Numbered from the stretch's first letter, positions 1 through 9,048 are shown. The stretch is 64,000 bases of DNA from JBMOUD01 sp049319665 (GCF_049319665.1 NZ_JBMOUD010000003.1:379432-443431); one strand, 5' to 3'. Program-made: numbers and translations. The notes: generated by a model not told the origin, from the sequence alone.

Positions 1-380
1 ATCAGCGCAGTCAGCAATGTATGGTCGCGCACGTTGGCATTGAGTTTACGTTGTTAGCGGAAGATCATATTGAAGCCACGATGCCCGTTGATTCTCGTAC
101 TACGCAGCCGTTTGGCTTACTGCACGGCGGGGCTTCTGTTGTGCTGGCCGAGACGTTAGGCTCGATGGCGGGATATTTGTGTACGCAAGGTGAACAGCAT
201 GTGGTAGGGATTGAGATCAATGCTAACCACATTCGCTCAGCGCGCAGTGGCAACGTGCGTGGCGTGTGCCGGGCATTACACGTTGGACGCCGTAACCAAG
301 TGTGGCAGATCGAGATTTTCGATCAGGAGCAGCATCTATGCTGTATTTCACGTTTAACGACAGCGGTCATTGAACTGTGA
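1..380 (+). CDS. menI: 1,4-dihydroxy-2-naphthoyl-CoA hydrolase MenI (5' end outside window)
   Basis: Hotdog-fold thioesterase that hydrolyses DHNA-CoA in menaquinone (vitamin K2) synthesis in the cytoplasm. The reading frame is open from base 3, so the start codon and roughly the first dozen residues lie left of the window. The visible protein carries the family core QPFGLLHGGASVVLAE, where the Glu is the catalytic residue of the hotdog helix, followed by GYLCT and EINANH. It ends with SRLTTAV, as E. coli YdiI/MenI does. A terminator follows 33 bases after the stop, so this is the last gene of its transcript. Identification rests on near-complete similarity to remembered E. coli YdiI. Confidence 0.93.
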   Translation, partial: QRSQQCMVAHVGIEFTLLAEDHIEATMPVDSRTTQPFGLLHGGASVVLAETLGSMAGYLCTQGEQHVVGIEINANHIRSARSGNVRGVCRALHVGRRNQVWQIEIFDQEQHLCCISRLTTAVIEL

Positions 381-412
381 TCTGATTGTTTATCATACGA
401 AAGATGTAATAA

Positions 413-447
413 GGGGCGGAGAACGCGTGTTGTTCCGCCCTTTTTAT
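413..447 (+). terminator. Rho-independent terminator after menI
   Basis: A GGGCGGA/TCCGCCC stem is followed by five T residues and a T-rich tail. It ends the menI transcript before the convergent gene at 481-885. Confidence 0.85.
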
Positions 448-480
448 ATTTTTTTTATCGAGAGTGAATTAGAATTAGTC

Positions 481-885
481 TTAGAGCTGGAAGGGGACAC
501 GCTTAACAAAGTCAGTTTGGAAGGCGGTGGCTTTCTCCCAAATACCCATCATGGCATAATATTGGCAGATGAGTTTTAGCGTGTGTCGCGCAAAGTGATA
601 GCTTTGCACACGAAATAAATCTTTCCTATGAGGGCTATTTATTTCGAGAATCAATCGGTTATGAAGTTTGCTTAGCGCATGCAAATAACTGTGATCGTCA
701 CCATTTTGTAGACACAAATTGGCCATGTCGAGACTGATATTGTTGTAACGTTTGAGTTGACCGATATCAGCTTCTTCACGTTGCAGTGCCGCTTGCGCCA
801 AATAGAAATCTACGGTTGCATCGCGAATAGTGAATTTATATTCGTCAATTTTATGTTGCAGCCACGCGTTGATCGATTGAACCAT
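481..885 (-). CDS. hypothetical protein behind a Fur box
   Basis: A 134-residue soluble protein that I do not recognise. It is mostly helical by eye, with no signal peptide, membrane segment or metal-binding motif, and contains three cysteines (one each in NLCLQ and LICQYY are plain). The pattern of short amphipathic helices (DFYLAQAALQ, YLHALSKLHNRL, FARHTLKLICQYY) resembles a tetratricopeptide-like repeat fold, but that is only an impression. The ATG lies about 18 bases from a near-perfect Fur box, and the gene diverges from the suf operon. Iron repression is therefore likely and a role in low-iron growth plausible. No function is assigned. Confidence 0.75.
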   Translation of the reverse strand: MVQSINAWLQHKIDEYKFTIRDATVDFYLAQAALQREEADIGQLKRYNNISLDMANLCLQNGDDHSYLHALSKLHNRLILEINSPHRKDLFRVQSYHFARHTLKLICQYYAMMGIWEKATAFQTDFVKRVPFQL

Positions 886-903
886 TGCATCATTCCAATT
901 GAA

Positions 904-918
904 TGAGAATTATTATCA
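904..918. promoter_or_regulatory. Fur box between the 134-residue gene and suf
   Basis: TGAGAATTATTATCA matches the 7-1-7 Fur consensus TGATAATNATTATCA at 14 of 15 bases. It lies 19-33 bases upstream of the minus-strand ATG at 885, the expected position for repressing that gene. It is more than 400 bases from sufA, so control of suf from here is less likely. Confidence 0.8.
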
Positions 919-976
919 CATTGAAAAGCATCATATGGGTAATAGAGCATCGAATCAACGCTTTCATTGGTCTTTT

Positions 977-1002
977 TTAACCATTTCTTTTGTATGGTTA
1001 TA
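977..1002. promoter_or_regulatory. probable IscR type 2 binding site upstream of suf
   Basis: This 26-base segment contains AACCAT and ATGGTT arms around a central TTTTG. It fits most positions of the E. coli IscR type 2 consensus, including CC near base 5, central TTTG and the GG near base 20. In E. coli, apo-IscR activates sufA from such a site during Fe-S stress. The site is unusually far from sufA (about 340 bases), so either the leader is long or the site serves the divergent gene. This is an alignment by eye. Confidence 0.45.
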
Positions 1003-1338
1003 CAACAAAAAGAGCTTTATGAATATAGATGGCTCTAAATTCATAAATAGGTATTTCCGATGAATGTTTTAATTGGACAAAATGAGCAGTGGCAGTGCAA
1101 GCAAGTTTGTCACTGGTTTGTCAATTTTTAACAAAAAATTGACAAACTATTCAATCAGTTGATGAAGGTATCGAACAATCGCTGGCAATACTCCAGAGGT
1201 TGTTATTGATACAAAGAAATACATTCAGGACCATCTATCGCTATACCCTCTTAAAACAAGAGGTTGAAGTGAGTAGTGTAATCACTAGAATAGGGCAATA
1301 GGTCTTGTCTATTAACTAGAAGATGTGAGGTAAGACAG

Positions 1339-1710
1339 ATGCAAACCGAAACTATTGGCACGTTCTCACTAGAAGATAATGTATGGCAAGGCGTCACTCT
1401 CACTGATCCCGCTGCCAAGCAAGTGAAGACGTTGATGACTCAAGACCCACAAGTAAAAGGGCTACAGTTATCGGTAAAAGAATCTGGTTGTGCTGGCTTT
1501 GCTTATGTTCTTGACTTAACAAAGAACCCAGCGGCCGACGATCTGGTTTTCGAGCACAATGGTGCCCAACTTTTTGTTCCGCTGAAGGCCATGCCTTTCA
1601 TTGACGGAACCGAAGTTGATTACGTCCGTGAAGGGCTGAACCAGATTTTCAAATTTAATAATCCTAAAGCTCAACATGCCTGTGGGTGTGGTGAAAGCTT
1701 TGGCCTGTAA
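1339..1710 (+). CDS. sufA: Fe-S cluster carrier protein SufA
   Basis: A-type Fe-S carrier that receives clusters from SufBCD and passes them to apoproteins. It is 123 residues, the usual length. The conserved cluster-binding cysteines are visible: one in ESGCAGF (about residue 50) and a pair in HACGCGESF near the C terminus. It is the first gene of sufABCDSE, with sufB starting 29 bases after its stop. The start is ATG after GAGGTAAG. Expression is expected under iron limitation and oxidative stress. Confidence 0.96.
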   Translation: MQTETIGTFSLEDNVWQGVTLTDPAAKQVKTLMTQDPQVKGLQLSVKESGCAGFAYVLDLTKNPAADDLVFEHNGAQLFVPLKAMPFIDGTEVDYVREGLNQIFKFNNPKAQHACGCGESFGL

Positions 1711-1739
1711 GTGCAATGTAACGAAGCGATGTAACCAAC

Positions 1740-3236
1740 ATGTCACGAAGCAACGTAGAAATTCCAGACAGCGTGCAGTCTTGGGTCGGCGAAGAGACCA
1801 AGTATAAAGAAGGTTTCTTTACTCAATTGGCAACCGATGAACTTGCGTCCGGCATCAATGAAGATGTCGTGCGAGCCATTTCTGCAAAACGCAATGAGCC
1901 TGAGTGGATGCTGGAGTTCCGTCTGCAGGCTTACCATGCATGGCTGAAAATGGAAGAGCCACACTGGCTTAAAGCCAACTACACCCCGTTGGACTATCAA
2001 GATTACAGCTATTATTCCGCACCATCTTGTGGAAGCTGTGATGATAGCTGTGGCTCACAGCCTGGTGCGACTCAACAACCGCCAGCTGAAAACAACTACC
2101 TGACCAGCGAAGTAGAAAAAGCCTTTGAACAGCTTGGCGTTCCGGTTCGTGAAGGTAAAGAAGTGGCAGTTGATGCCATTTTCGACTCCGTATCGGTATC
2201 CACTACCTATCGTGAAAAGCTGTCTGAGTCAGGCGTCATTTTCTGCTCATTCGGCGAAGCCATTCATGAATACCCTGATTTGGTGCGTAAATACCTCGGT
2301 ACGGTCGTTCCGGCAGAAGATAACTTCTTTGCGGCGCTAAACGCGGCAGTTGCCTCCGATGGTACCTTTGTTTATGTCCCTAAGGGCGTTCGTTGCCCAA
2401 TGGAACTGTCGACTTATTTCCGTATCAATGCAGCAAAAACCGGCCAGTTTGAACGTACAATACTGATTGCCGATGAAGGCAGCTATGTCAGCTACATTGA
2501 AGGCTGTTCTGCGCCCGTGCGTGATAGCTATCAATTGCACGCTGCGGTAGTTGAAGTGATTCTGCATAAAGATGCGGAAGTGAAATATTCAACGGTACAA
2601 AACTGGTTCTCTGGGAGCAAAGACAGCAGCGGCGGTATCCTTAACTTCGTCACCAAACGTGCGTTGTGTGAAGGTGCAGGCTCTAAAATGTCTTGGACTC
2701 AATCTGAAACCGGCTCGGCGATTACCTGGAAATATCCAAGCGTGATCCTCAAAGGTGATAACTCAATTGGTGAGTTCTTCTCGGTGGCATTGACCAGCGG
2801 TAAGCAACAGGCTGATACCGGCACCAAAATGATCCACATCGGTAAAAACACTAAATCGACCATCATCTCTAAAGGGATTTCTGCCGGCCATAGCCAGAAC
2901 AGCTATCGTGGATTGGTTAAAATCCTGCCTTCTGCCGAGAATGCTCGTAACTTTACCCAGTGTGACTCCATGTTGATCGGGCCAGATAGCGCCGCCCATA
3001 CCTTCCCTTATGTGGAAGTGCGTAACAGCAGCGCGCAGCTCGAACATGAAGCGACCACTTCCAAGATTGGTGATGATCAACTGTTCTACTGTTTACAACG
3101 CGGAATTAGCGAAGACGATGCTATTTCAATGATCGTAAATGGTTTCTGTAAAGACGTCTTTTCTGAGCTGCCGCTAGAGTTCGCCGTTGAGGCACAAAAA
3201 CTTCTGGCCATTAGTCTTGAGCACAGTGTTGGGTAA
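1740..3236 (+). CDS. sufB: Fe-S assembly scaffold SufB
   Basis: Scaffold subunit of the SufBC2D complex, on which [4Fe-4S] clusters are built. Its length of 498 residues matches E. coli SufB. It carries an insertion with clustered cysteines (CGSCDDSCGS, about residues 97-106) typical of enterobacterial SufB. The C-terminal beta-helix region contains the conserved Cys/Glu positions used with SufD, such as FTQCDSMLIG and NSSAQLEHEA. It sits 91 bases upstream of sufC. Confidence 0.97.
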   Translation: MSRSNVEIPDSVQSWVGEETKYKEGFFTQLATDELASGINEDVVRAISAKRNEPEWMLEFRLQAYHAWLKMEEPHWLKANYTPLDYQDYSYYSAPSCGSCDDSCGSQPGATQQPPAENNYLTSEVEKAFEQLGVPVREGKEVAVDAIFDSVSVSTTYREKLSESGVIFCSFGEAIHEYPDLVRKYLGTVVPAEDNFFAALNAAVASDGTFVYVPKGVRCPMELSTYFRINAAKTGQFERTILIADEGSYVSYIEGCSAPVRDSYQLHAAVVEVILHKDAEVKYSTVQNWFSGSKDSSGGILNFVTKRALCEGAGSKMSWTQSETGSAITWKYPSVILKGDNSIGEFFSVALTSGKQQADTGTKMIHIGKNTKSTIISKGISAGHSQNSYRGLVKILPSAENARNFTQCDSMLIGPDSAAHTFPYVEVRNSSAQLEHEATTSKIGDDQLFYCLQRGISEDDAISMIVNGFCKDVFSELPLEFAVEAQKLLAISLEHSVG

Positions 3237-3327
3237 TGCCCAATCGGCTGATAAGCCCGCTTAAGCACACAGCACAAGTTTAAGTACAACAGAATTAAGT
3301 GCGCACAGGCACAAACGAAGGATACAC

Positions 3328-4074
3328 ATGTTAAGCATCAAGAATTTAAAGGTCCGTGTTGAAGAGAAGGAAATCCTGAAAGGGCTGAATCTCGAGATCA
3401 AACCGGGTGAAGTACACGCAATCATGGGCCCGAATGGCTCAGGAAAAAGTACGCTCTCTGCAACGTTAGCTGGCCGTGAAGATTATGAAGTCACCGACGG
3501 TGAAGTGGTCTTCAATGGCAAAGACTTACTCGAGCTTGACCCAGAAGATCGTGCTGGCGAAGGCGTGTTTATGGCTTTCCAGTATCCAGTTGAGATCCCT
3601 GGCGTCAGCAACCATTTCTTCTTGCAAACCGCTGTCAACGCTGTGCGTAAATACCGTGAACAGCCGCCAATGGACCGTTTCGATTTTTCAGATTTCATCG
3701 AAGAAAAAATCTCCTTGCTGAAAATGCCAGAAGATTTGCTGACGCGTTCTGTTAACGTCGGTTTCTCTGGTGGTGAGAAAAAACGTAACGACATCCTGCA
3801 GATGGCCGCATTAGAGCCAAGCCTGTGTATTCTTGATGAAACCGACTCCGGTCTGGACATCGATGCGCTGAAAATCGTTTCTAATGGCGTGAATGCGCTG
3901 CGTGATGGTAAGCGCTCTTTCATCATTGTTACCCACTACCAACGTATCCTCGACTATATCAAGCCTGACTACGTGCATGTGTTGTGGCAGGGCCGTATTG
4001 TCAAATCCGGTGATTTTAGCTTGGTTAAACAGTTAGAGGAGCAGGGTTATGGCTGGCTTACCGAGCAAGAGTAA
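3328..4074 (+). CDS. sufC: Fe-S assembly ATPase SufC
   Basis: Cytoplasmic ABC-type ATPase of the SufBC2D complex, 248 residues. Visible motifs are Walker A GPNGSGKST (about residues 34-42), signature FSGGEKKR, Walker B CILDETDSG and the switch histidine in IIVTHYQR. There is no membrane domain, since this ABC ATPase drives scaffold remodelling rather than transport. The last 26 bases overlap the start of sufD, which implies translational coupling. Confidence 0.97.
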   Translation: MLSIKNLKVRVEEKEILKGLNLEIKPGEVHAIMGPNGSGKSTLSATLAGREDYEVTDGEVVFNGKDLLELDPEDRAGEGVFMAFQYPVEIPGVSNHFFLQTAVNAVRKYREQPPMDRFDFSDFIEEKISLLKMPEDLLTRSVNVGFSGGEKKRNDILQMAALEPSLCILDETDSGLDIDALKIVSNGVNALRDGKRSFIIVTHYQRILDYIKPDYVHVLWQGRIVKSGDFSLVKQLEEQGYGWLTEQE

Positions 4075-5350
4075 TGCACCAGCAGCCGGTAGCTCTCATG
4101 CGATGCAGCAGTTCTACCGTCTGTTTGAAAGCGCGGGTGGCGAGCAATCTTTGCACAGCCACAATCACTGGCAACAGGTTTTACGCTTAGGTTTTCCACA
4201 CGCTAAGTTGGAAAACTGGAAATATACGCCGGTTTCTTCATTGCTGGGCAACCAGTTCTTCGCCCCAGAGAAACAGGCTATTACCGCTGAACAGCTGCAG
4301 GCGTTTGCTTTGCCGTTGGACGTTTACCGCTTAGTGTTTGTTGACGGGCGTTTTGATGCCGCGCTGAGCGATACACAAACTGGTGAGTTTGAAGTAGAAA
4401 CCTTACGTCCAGCGACCCGACAAACGCTGCCAGAAGCAATCGAATCAGAAGTGTTTCTACATCTGACCGAAAGCCTGGCACAAGATGGCTTAGTGATTCG
4501 TTTAGCGGCGGGCAAACAGGCCGAAAAACCGCTGTATTTGTTACACATTAGCAGCGGTCGCGAAAAAGTACGTGAAGTGAATACTGCTCATCATCGCTAT
4601 CATCTTTCTATTGAGAGCGGTGCTAATGCGCAAGTCATTGAGCACTATGTTAGTCAAAATGATCATGGTCATTTTACCGGCGCACGTTTGACCGCGAACA
4701 TTGGTGATAATGCTGATTTCACGCATTACAAGCTGGCGTTTGAAAGCCAGTCGAGCTTCCATTTTGCGCATAATGATTTGATCATTGGCCGCGATGCTCG
4801 TGTCTCTAGCCACAGTTTCTTGCTCGGTGCAGGCCTGACTCGACACAATACCAGCGCGCAGTTGAACGGTGAAAATACTCAGCTGCAGATGAATAGCCTG
4901 GTATTGCCAATCGATGGTGATATTTGTGATACCCGTACTTACCTTGAGCACAACAAAGGTTATTGCGAGAGCCGCCAGTTGCACAAAGTGATCGTTAACG
5001 ATCGTGCTAAAGCGGTGTTCAACGGTATGATCAAAGTCGCTAAGCATGCGCTGAAGACCGACGGTCAAATGACCAATAACAATTTGTTATTGAGCAAACA
5101 GGCTGAAGTTGATACCAAACCACAGTTAGAGATCTATGCTGATGACGTCAAATGTAGCCACGGTGCTACCGTAGGTCGCATTGACGACGAGCAACTGTTC
5201 TATCTGCGCGCGCGCGGTATCAGCGGTGAAGATGCACAACACATGATCATCTTTGCTTTTGCGGCTGAATTGACTGAATCGGTTGCTAATGAATCCTTGC
5301 GTGAAATCGTTATTGCGCGCATTGCCGCTCGATTAAATCGAGGTAAATAA
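4049..5350 (+). CDS. sufD: Fe-S assembly scaffold subunit SufD
   Basis: Partner scaffold of SufB in SufBC2D, needed for iron entry. It has 433 residues, close to the E. coli length. The ATG at 4049 lies inside sufC, after GAGGAGCAGGG, and starts MAGLPSKS. The C-terminal part carries the SufB/D family signature with CSHGATVGRIDDEQLFYLRARG, split here into CSHGATVGRI and DDEQLFYLRARG. The conserved histidine follows Cys-Ser. The stop codon is immediately followed by the sufS ATG. Confidence 0.96.
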   Translation: MAGLPSKSNAPAAGSSHAMQQFYRLFESAGGEQSLHSHNHWQQVLRLGFPHAKLENWKYTPVSSLLGNQFFAPEKQAITAEQLQAFALPLDVYRLVFVDGRFDAALSDTQTGEFEVETLRPATRQTLPEAIESEVFLHLTESLAQDGLVIRLAAGKQAEKPLYLLHISSGREKVREVNTAHHRYHLSIESGANAQVIEHYVSQNDHGHFTGARLTANIGDNADFTHYKLAFESQSSFHFAHNDLIIGRDARVSSHSFLLGAGLTRHNTSAQLNGENTQLQMNSLVLPIDGDICDTRTYLEHNKGYCESRQLHKVIVNDRAKAVFNGMIKVAKHALKTDGQMTNNNLLLSKQAEVDTKPQLEIYADDVKCSHGATVGRIDDEQLFYLRARGISGEDAQHMIIFAFAAELTESVANESLREIVIARIAARLNRGK

Positions 5351-6571
5351 ATGAGTTTTCCACTGGAAAGAGTTCGTGCTGATTTCCCTGTCCTGAGCCG
5401 TGAAGTGCAAGGTAAGCCGTTGGCTTATCTTGATAGCGCAGCCAGCGCGCAGAAGCCACGTCAGGTCATTGAGCGTGAAGTTGAATTCTACCAGCACGGT
5501 TATGCCGCGGTTCACCGCGGCATTCACACGTTGAGTGCTGAAGCGACCGAACAGATGGAAAATGTGCGTGTCCAGGTGGCGGATTTCATTCACGCAGCTT
5601 CTGCGGAAGAAATTGTTTTCGTCAAAGGCACGACTGAAGCGATTAATCTCGTCGCCAATACGTTTGGCCGCACGCTGCTTTCTCCGGGCGATCGCATCAT
5701 TATCTCTGAGATGGAACACCACGCGAATATCGTTCCTTGGCAGATGATTGCCAAAGAGCGTGGGTTGCATATCGATGTTTGGAAATTGACGCCAGAAGGG
5801 GAGTTAGACCTTTCCCTGTTTGACTCGTTAATTACCCCGCAGACGAAATTACTAGCATTAGCGCATGTTTCCAACGTTCTTGGTACGGTTAATCCAATTG
5901 AAACCATTATTCCTAAGGCTAAAGCAGCAGGATTAACGGTGTTGATTGATGGTGCTCAGGCGGTAATGCATCATAAAGTGGATGTACAGGCGCTGGATTG
6001 CGATTTCTACGTATTCTCTGGCCATAAGCTTTATGGTCCTACCGGCATCGGCGTGTTATACGGTAAGGCCGCATTGCTGGATCAGATGCCACCTTGGGAA
6101 GGCGGCGGTTCGATGATCAAACACGTCAGCCTAACCGAAGGGACAACTTTCGCTAAAGCACCTTGGCGTTTTGAGGCCGGTTCACCGAATACCGGTGGCA
6201 TGATGGGGCTTGGCGCGGCAATCGACTATGTGAATGCGTTGGGACTTGATGCCATCCATGAGTATGAGCAGGAACTGATGCAATACGCTTTGGCTGAACT
6301 TGCGCAGGTGCCTGGTATTCAGATTTATGGTCCAGCTAATCGTGCGGGTGTGATCGCCTTCAATTTGGGTAAACACCATGCTTATGATGTTGGTAGCTTC
6401 CTCGACCAATATGGTATTGCTATTCGCACCGGACATCATTGTGCGATGCCATTGATGTCATTTTTTGGCGTGCCGTCAATGTGCCGTGCATCATTAGCAA
6501 TGTATAACACCCGTGATGAAGTCGACCGTTTAGTGGCTGGCTTGAAGCGTATTAGCCAACTATTAGGTTAA
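5351..6571 (+). CDS. sufS: cysteine desulfurase SufS
   Basis: PLP-dependent group II cysteine desulfurase / selenocysteine lyase that supplies persulfide sulfur to SufE. It has 406 residues. The PLP lysine is in SGHKLYGPTG (about residue 226) and the catalytic cysteine in RTGHHCAMPL (about residue 364). The conserved substrate-cofactor motif EMEHHANIVPW is also visible. It begins directly at the sufD stop and is followed by sufE after 57 bases. Confidence 0.97.
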   Translation: MSFPLERVRADFPVLSREVQGKPLAYLDSAASAQKPRQVIEREVEFYQHGYAAVHRGIHTLSAEATEQMENVRVQVADFIHAASAEEIVFVKGTTEAINLVANTFGRTLLSPGDRIIISEMEHHANIVPWQMIAKERGLHIDVWKLTPEGELDLSLFDSLITPQTKLLALAHVSNVLGTVNPIETIIPKAKAAGLTVLIDGAQAVMHHKVDVQALDCDFYVFSGHKLYGPTGIGVLYGKAALLDQMPPWEGGGSMIKHVSLTEGTTFAKAPWRFEAGSPNTGGMMGLGAAIDYVNALGLDAIHEYEQELMQYALAELAQVPGIQIYGPANRAGVIAFNLGKHHAYDVGSFLDQYGIAIRTGHHCAMPLMSFFGVPSMCRASLAMYNTRDEVDRLVAGLKRISQLLG

Positions 6572-6628
6572 GTTACGCGGGTATCTTGGTGTTTATTGGT
6601 TAGATAAGACGTTATTTTGGATGGTTTT

Positions 6629-7045
6629 ATGGCAACGTTGCCAGATAAGCAAAAACTTGTACGTAATTTTTCCCGTTGCCCAAACTGGGAAGAAAAATAT
6701 CTGTATGTGATTGAACTTGGTGCACAGCTTGACCCACTGAGTGATGAGCATCGCAAGGATCAGAACCTGATCTCAGGATGCCAGAGTCAGGTGTGGATTG
6801 TGATGAACAAAACACAAGACGGGACACTAAACTTCTTAGGTGATAGCGACGCGGCTATCGTTAAAGGATTATTAGCTATTGTATTCAGTGTGTATCACGG
6901 GTTATCTGCGCAACAAGTGATAGACCTTGATGTCCGTCCTTTCTTTACCGAACTAGAATTAAGCCAGCATCTGACGCCATCCCGTTCACAGGGATTGGAA
7001 GCGATGATCCGCGCTATTCGTAATAAAGCTGCTCAACTCGTCTAA
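6629..7045 (+). CDS. sufE: cysteine desulfuration protein SufE
   Basis: Sulfur acceptor that takes persulfide from SufS and delivers it to SufB. The acceptor cysteine is in the diagnostic SGCQSQVWIV motif (about residue 51). The ATG at 6629 (MATLPDKQKL) is chosen over an in-frame TTG at 6617. It gives 138 residues, the exact E. coli length and N terminus. It is the last gene of the suf operon, followed by a hairpin without a T tract. Confidence 0.96.
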   Translation: MATLPDKQKLVRNFSRCPNWEEKYLYVIELGAQLDPLSDEHRKDQNLISGCQSQVWIVMNKTQDGTLNFLGDSDAAIVKGLLAIVFSVYHGLSAQQVIDLDVRPFFTELELSQHLTPSRSQGLEAMIRAIRNKAAQLV

Positions 7046-7064
7046 GCTTTAATGGCGATCTTTT

Positions 7065-7104
7065 GTTGTTACCCGTTAGGATTTTTCCGCGAATGGGTAA
7101 CAAC
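7065..7104. terminator. hairpin downstream of sufE
   Basis: A perfect 10-base inverted repeat GTTGTTACCC/GGGTAACAAC surrounds a 20-base loop, 20 bases after sufE. No T tract follows on either strand, so it may be an mRNA 3'-end stabiliser or a Rho-assisted end rather than a classical terminator. Confidence 0.5.
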
Positions 7105-7326
7105 AGAAGTTAACCCACTCCCTTTGTAAGCCTTTTACTTCTATTTTTTCAATGTGTTAACTGCAACTTATTCTGAATATGCGTTATTAATGAGGTGATT
7201 TGTAACGTCTTGATTTTTATTGCCTGACTAGTCTTTGTCTTGCAGGATATCGGTATGGACCTCATCAGCTTTGCTGATGACCTCTGAATTCAGAGATTCT
7301 GATAAACCAGATGAATGGGGCGTAGT

Positions 7327-8325
7327 ATGAAATTTTCAGCAAAATTAATGGCAATGATGACGGCATTGTTGCTTGTAGTAGTCTCGATGGCGACTCAGGC
7401 GACAGAATATCCTCTGCCTGAGAAAGATAGTCGATTGATTGGCGAAAACACCACTTACACCGTGCCTGATGATGGCAAACCGCTAGAGGCGGTAGCCGCG
7501 AAGTATAAAATCGGCCTCATCGCGATGTTGGAGGCGAACCCCGGTGTTGACCCGCTGTTACCGAAAGCCGGAACTGTACTGACCATCCCAAGTCAGATGC
7601 TCTTGCCGGATACAAAACGTGAAGGTATTGTCATCAACCTTGCGGAACTGCGTCTATACTACTACCCCAAAGATAGTGGCACGGTTATTGTTTATCCTAT
7701 CGGTATCGGTCAATTAGGGCGCAATACGCCGGAAATGATCACCTCCGTGAGTCAAAAAATCCCTAATCCAACCTGGACTCCTACAGTTAATATTCGCAAA
7801 GCCTACCTCAAAGACGGTATTACTTTACCTGGCGTTGTTCCTGCGGGGCCTGATAATCCGATGGGGCTATTCGCCATGCGTTTAGCGCAGGGGCAAGGAC
7901 ATTACTTGATCCATGGTACCAATGCTAATTTCGGCATTGGCATGCGCGTCAGCTCCGGTTGTATCCGTTTACGCCCTGATGATATCGAAGCGCTATTTAA
8001 AAGTGTGCCGAAAGGGACGCGGGTGCAGGTGATCAACCAGCCGATTAAATTTGCTATTGAGCCTGATGGTAAACGCTATGTTGAAGTGCACCAGCCGCTC
8101 TCTCGCACGGAAAAAGATGATCCTCAAACAATGCTTATCGTGTTAACTCGTGCCATCAAAGCGTTTGAGGGCAATAAAGAAACCGATAAAGAGGTTATGA
8201 CTCAAGCGATTACCCGACGCTCTGGGATGCCGGTGTTAGTCAACGTGGGGACCGCAGAAGTGGATGTTGCTGCGGCATCGCAAAAAATTTCATTCGCGGT
8301 ACCCGTAAGCGCGAATGCGGACTAA
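7327..8325 (+). CDS. ldtE: L,D-transpeptidase LdtE (YnhG)
   Basis: Periplasmic L,D-transpeptidase. E. coli LdtE forms 3-3 crosslinks in peptidoglycan, while paralogues attach Lpp. The ATG at 7327 (MKFSAKLMAMM) is preferred to an in-frame ATG at 7315 because it gives a compact signal peptide ending near ATQATEYPLP. A LysM domain (about residues 40-90) precedes the YkuD catalytic domain, which shows YLIHGT and the active-site SSGCIRL. Position between sufE and lpp matches E. coli ynhG. It is followed by convergent lpp. Confidence 0.93.
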   Translation: MKFSAKLMAMMTALLLVVVSMATQATEYPLPEKDSRLIGENTTYTVPDDGKPLEAVAAKYKIGLIAMLEANPGVDPLLPKAGTVLTIPSQMLLPDTKREGIVINLAELRLYYYPKDSGTVIVYPIGIGQLGRNTPEMITSVSQKIPNPTWTPTVNIRKAYLKDGITLPGVVPAGPDNPMGLFAMRLAQGQGHYLIHGTNANFGIGMRVSSGCIRLRPDDIEALFKSVPKGTRVQVINQPIKFAIEPDGKRYVEVHQPLSRTEKDDPQTMLIVLTRAIKAFEGNKETDKEVMTQAITRRSGMPVLVNVGTAEVDVAAASQKISFAVPVSANAD

Positions 8326-8472
8326 AACGTCTAGAACGCAGTGTAGGCTGTTTTAATAGGATAGAGTTATGGCAAGGTGACTTTATCTCTGTATGCAGCC
8401 TACAGCCGTTACAGGACGTTTTGTAGGGCGGCATCAGGGAAAAGTACAATATTGTGAAAGAGTCTTTAGATA

Positions 8473-8503
8473 AAAAAAATGGCGCACAATGTGCGCCATT
8501 TTA
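8473..8503 (-). terminator. lpp terminator (bidirectional)
   Basis: The AAAATGGCGCA/TGCGCCATTTT stem is flanked by A-rich and T-rich ends on both strands. It terminates the very abundant lpp transcript and can also stop ldtE. Confidence 0.9.
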
Positions 8504-8519
8504 TTATGAGAAGTAAATA

Positions 8520-8756
8520 TTACTTCTTGTAAGCGTGAGCTTGGTTGTCAAGACGTTGGTTAGCACGTGCTGCGTCGTCTTTAGCTGCTTGAACGTCAGA
8601 ACGGATTGCGTTCACGTCGTTGCTCAGTTGGTCAACTTTAGAGTTCAAAGTTGAAACGTCTGAAGACAGTTGGTCGATTTTAGCGTTGCTTGAACAACCA
8701 GCCAGCAGAGTAGAAGCCAAAACTACTGCGCCCAATACCAATTTAGTGCGATTCAT
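8520..8756 (-). CDS. lpp: major outer membrane (Braun) lipoprotein Lpp
   Basis: Trimeric coiled-coil lipoprotein that tethers the outer membrane to peptidoglycan. It has 78 residues: a signal peptide, lipobox LLAGC with the lipidated Cys at about residue 21, heptad-repeat helix, and C-terminal YKK whose last Lys is linked to peptidoglycan. It is nearly identical to the E. coli protein. It is monocistronic, with a strong terminator and an AT-rich upstream region. It is convergent with ldtE, a related crosslinking enzyme. Confidence 0.98.
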   Translation of the reverse strand: MNRTKLVLGAVVLASTLLAGCSSNAKIDQLSSDVSTLNSKVDQLSNDVNAIRSDVQAAKDDAARANQRLDNQAHAYKK

Positions 8757-9000
8757 TATAAAACCCTCTAGATTAAGTTAATCTCCATGTAGCCTTACAA
8801 GTATTACACAAACCATTTTCTAATGAGAATAATTTTTTATCGGTAAATGCTTAAATTTGTTCGTTCGCTCAAAGAAGCATCTTTTTTTACACAAATCTTA
8901 AAAAAAAGTAGCTAAAACAGGCTTATTCCATGGGAGTAGTCCCATTTACAGAATATCCTAAAATTTTAAAAGATTTGCTTTAAGGAAGGATAAGATAAAA

Positions 9001-9024
9001 AAAACGCCGCATAAGCGGCGTTTT
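9001..9024 (-). terminator. pykF terminator
   Basis: AAAACGCCGC/GCGGCGTTTT stem around ATAA, with an A run on its left that reads as a T run on the minus strand. Confidence 0.88.
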
Positions 9025-9048
9025 AAAAGCTGAATCGCTGGGAATCAG

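Larger units (their letters stand above)
886..1338. other. divergent regulatory region upstream of sufA
   Basis: This 453-base AT-rich intergenic stretch holds the Fur box and the probable IscR site described separately. I see no ORF with a ribosome binding site and no factor-independent terminator. AAATTTTTAACAAAAAATTGACAAAC near 1120-1150 contains the inverted pair TTGTCAATTTTT/AAAAATTGACAA (1112-1147), a possible operator or hairpin. GAGGTAAGACAG just before 1339 supplies the sufA ribosome binding site. Confidence 0.6.

Noticed and set aside
370..579. 69-codon frame overlapping the menI end
   Set aside because: It runs through the menI terminator and has no separate ribosome binding site.
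4541..5068. 175-codon minus-strand frame inside sufD
   Set aside because: Antisense shadow of a confident gene, no ribosome binding site or recognisable domain.
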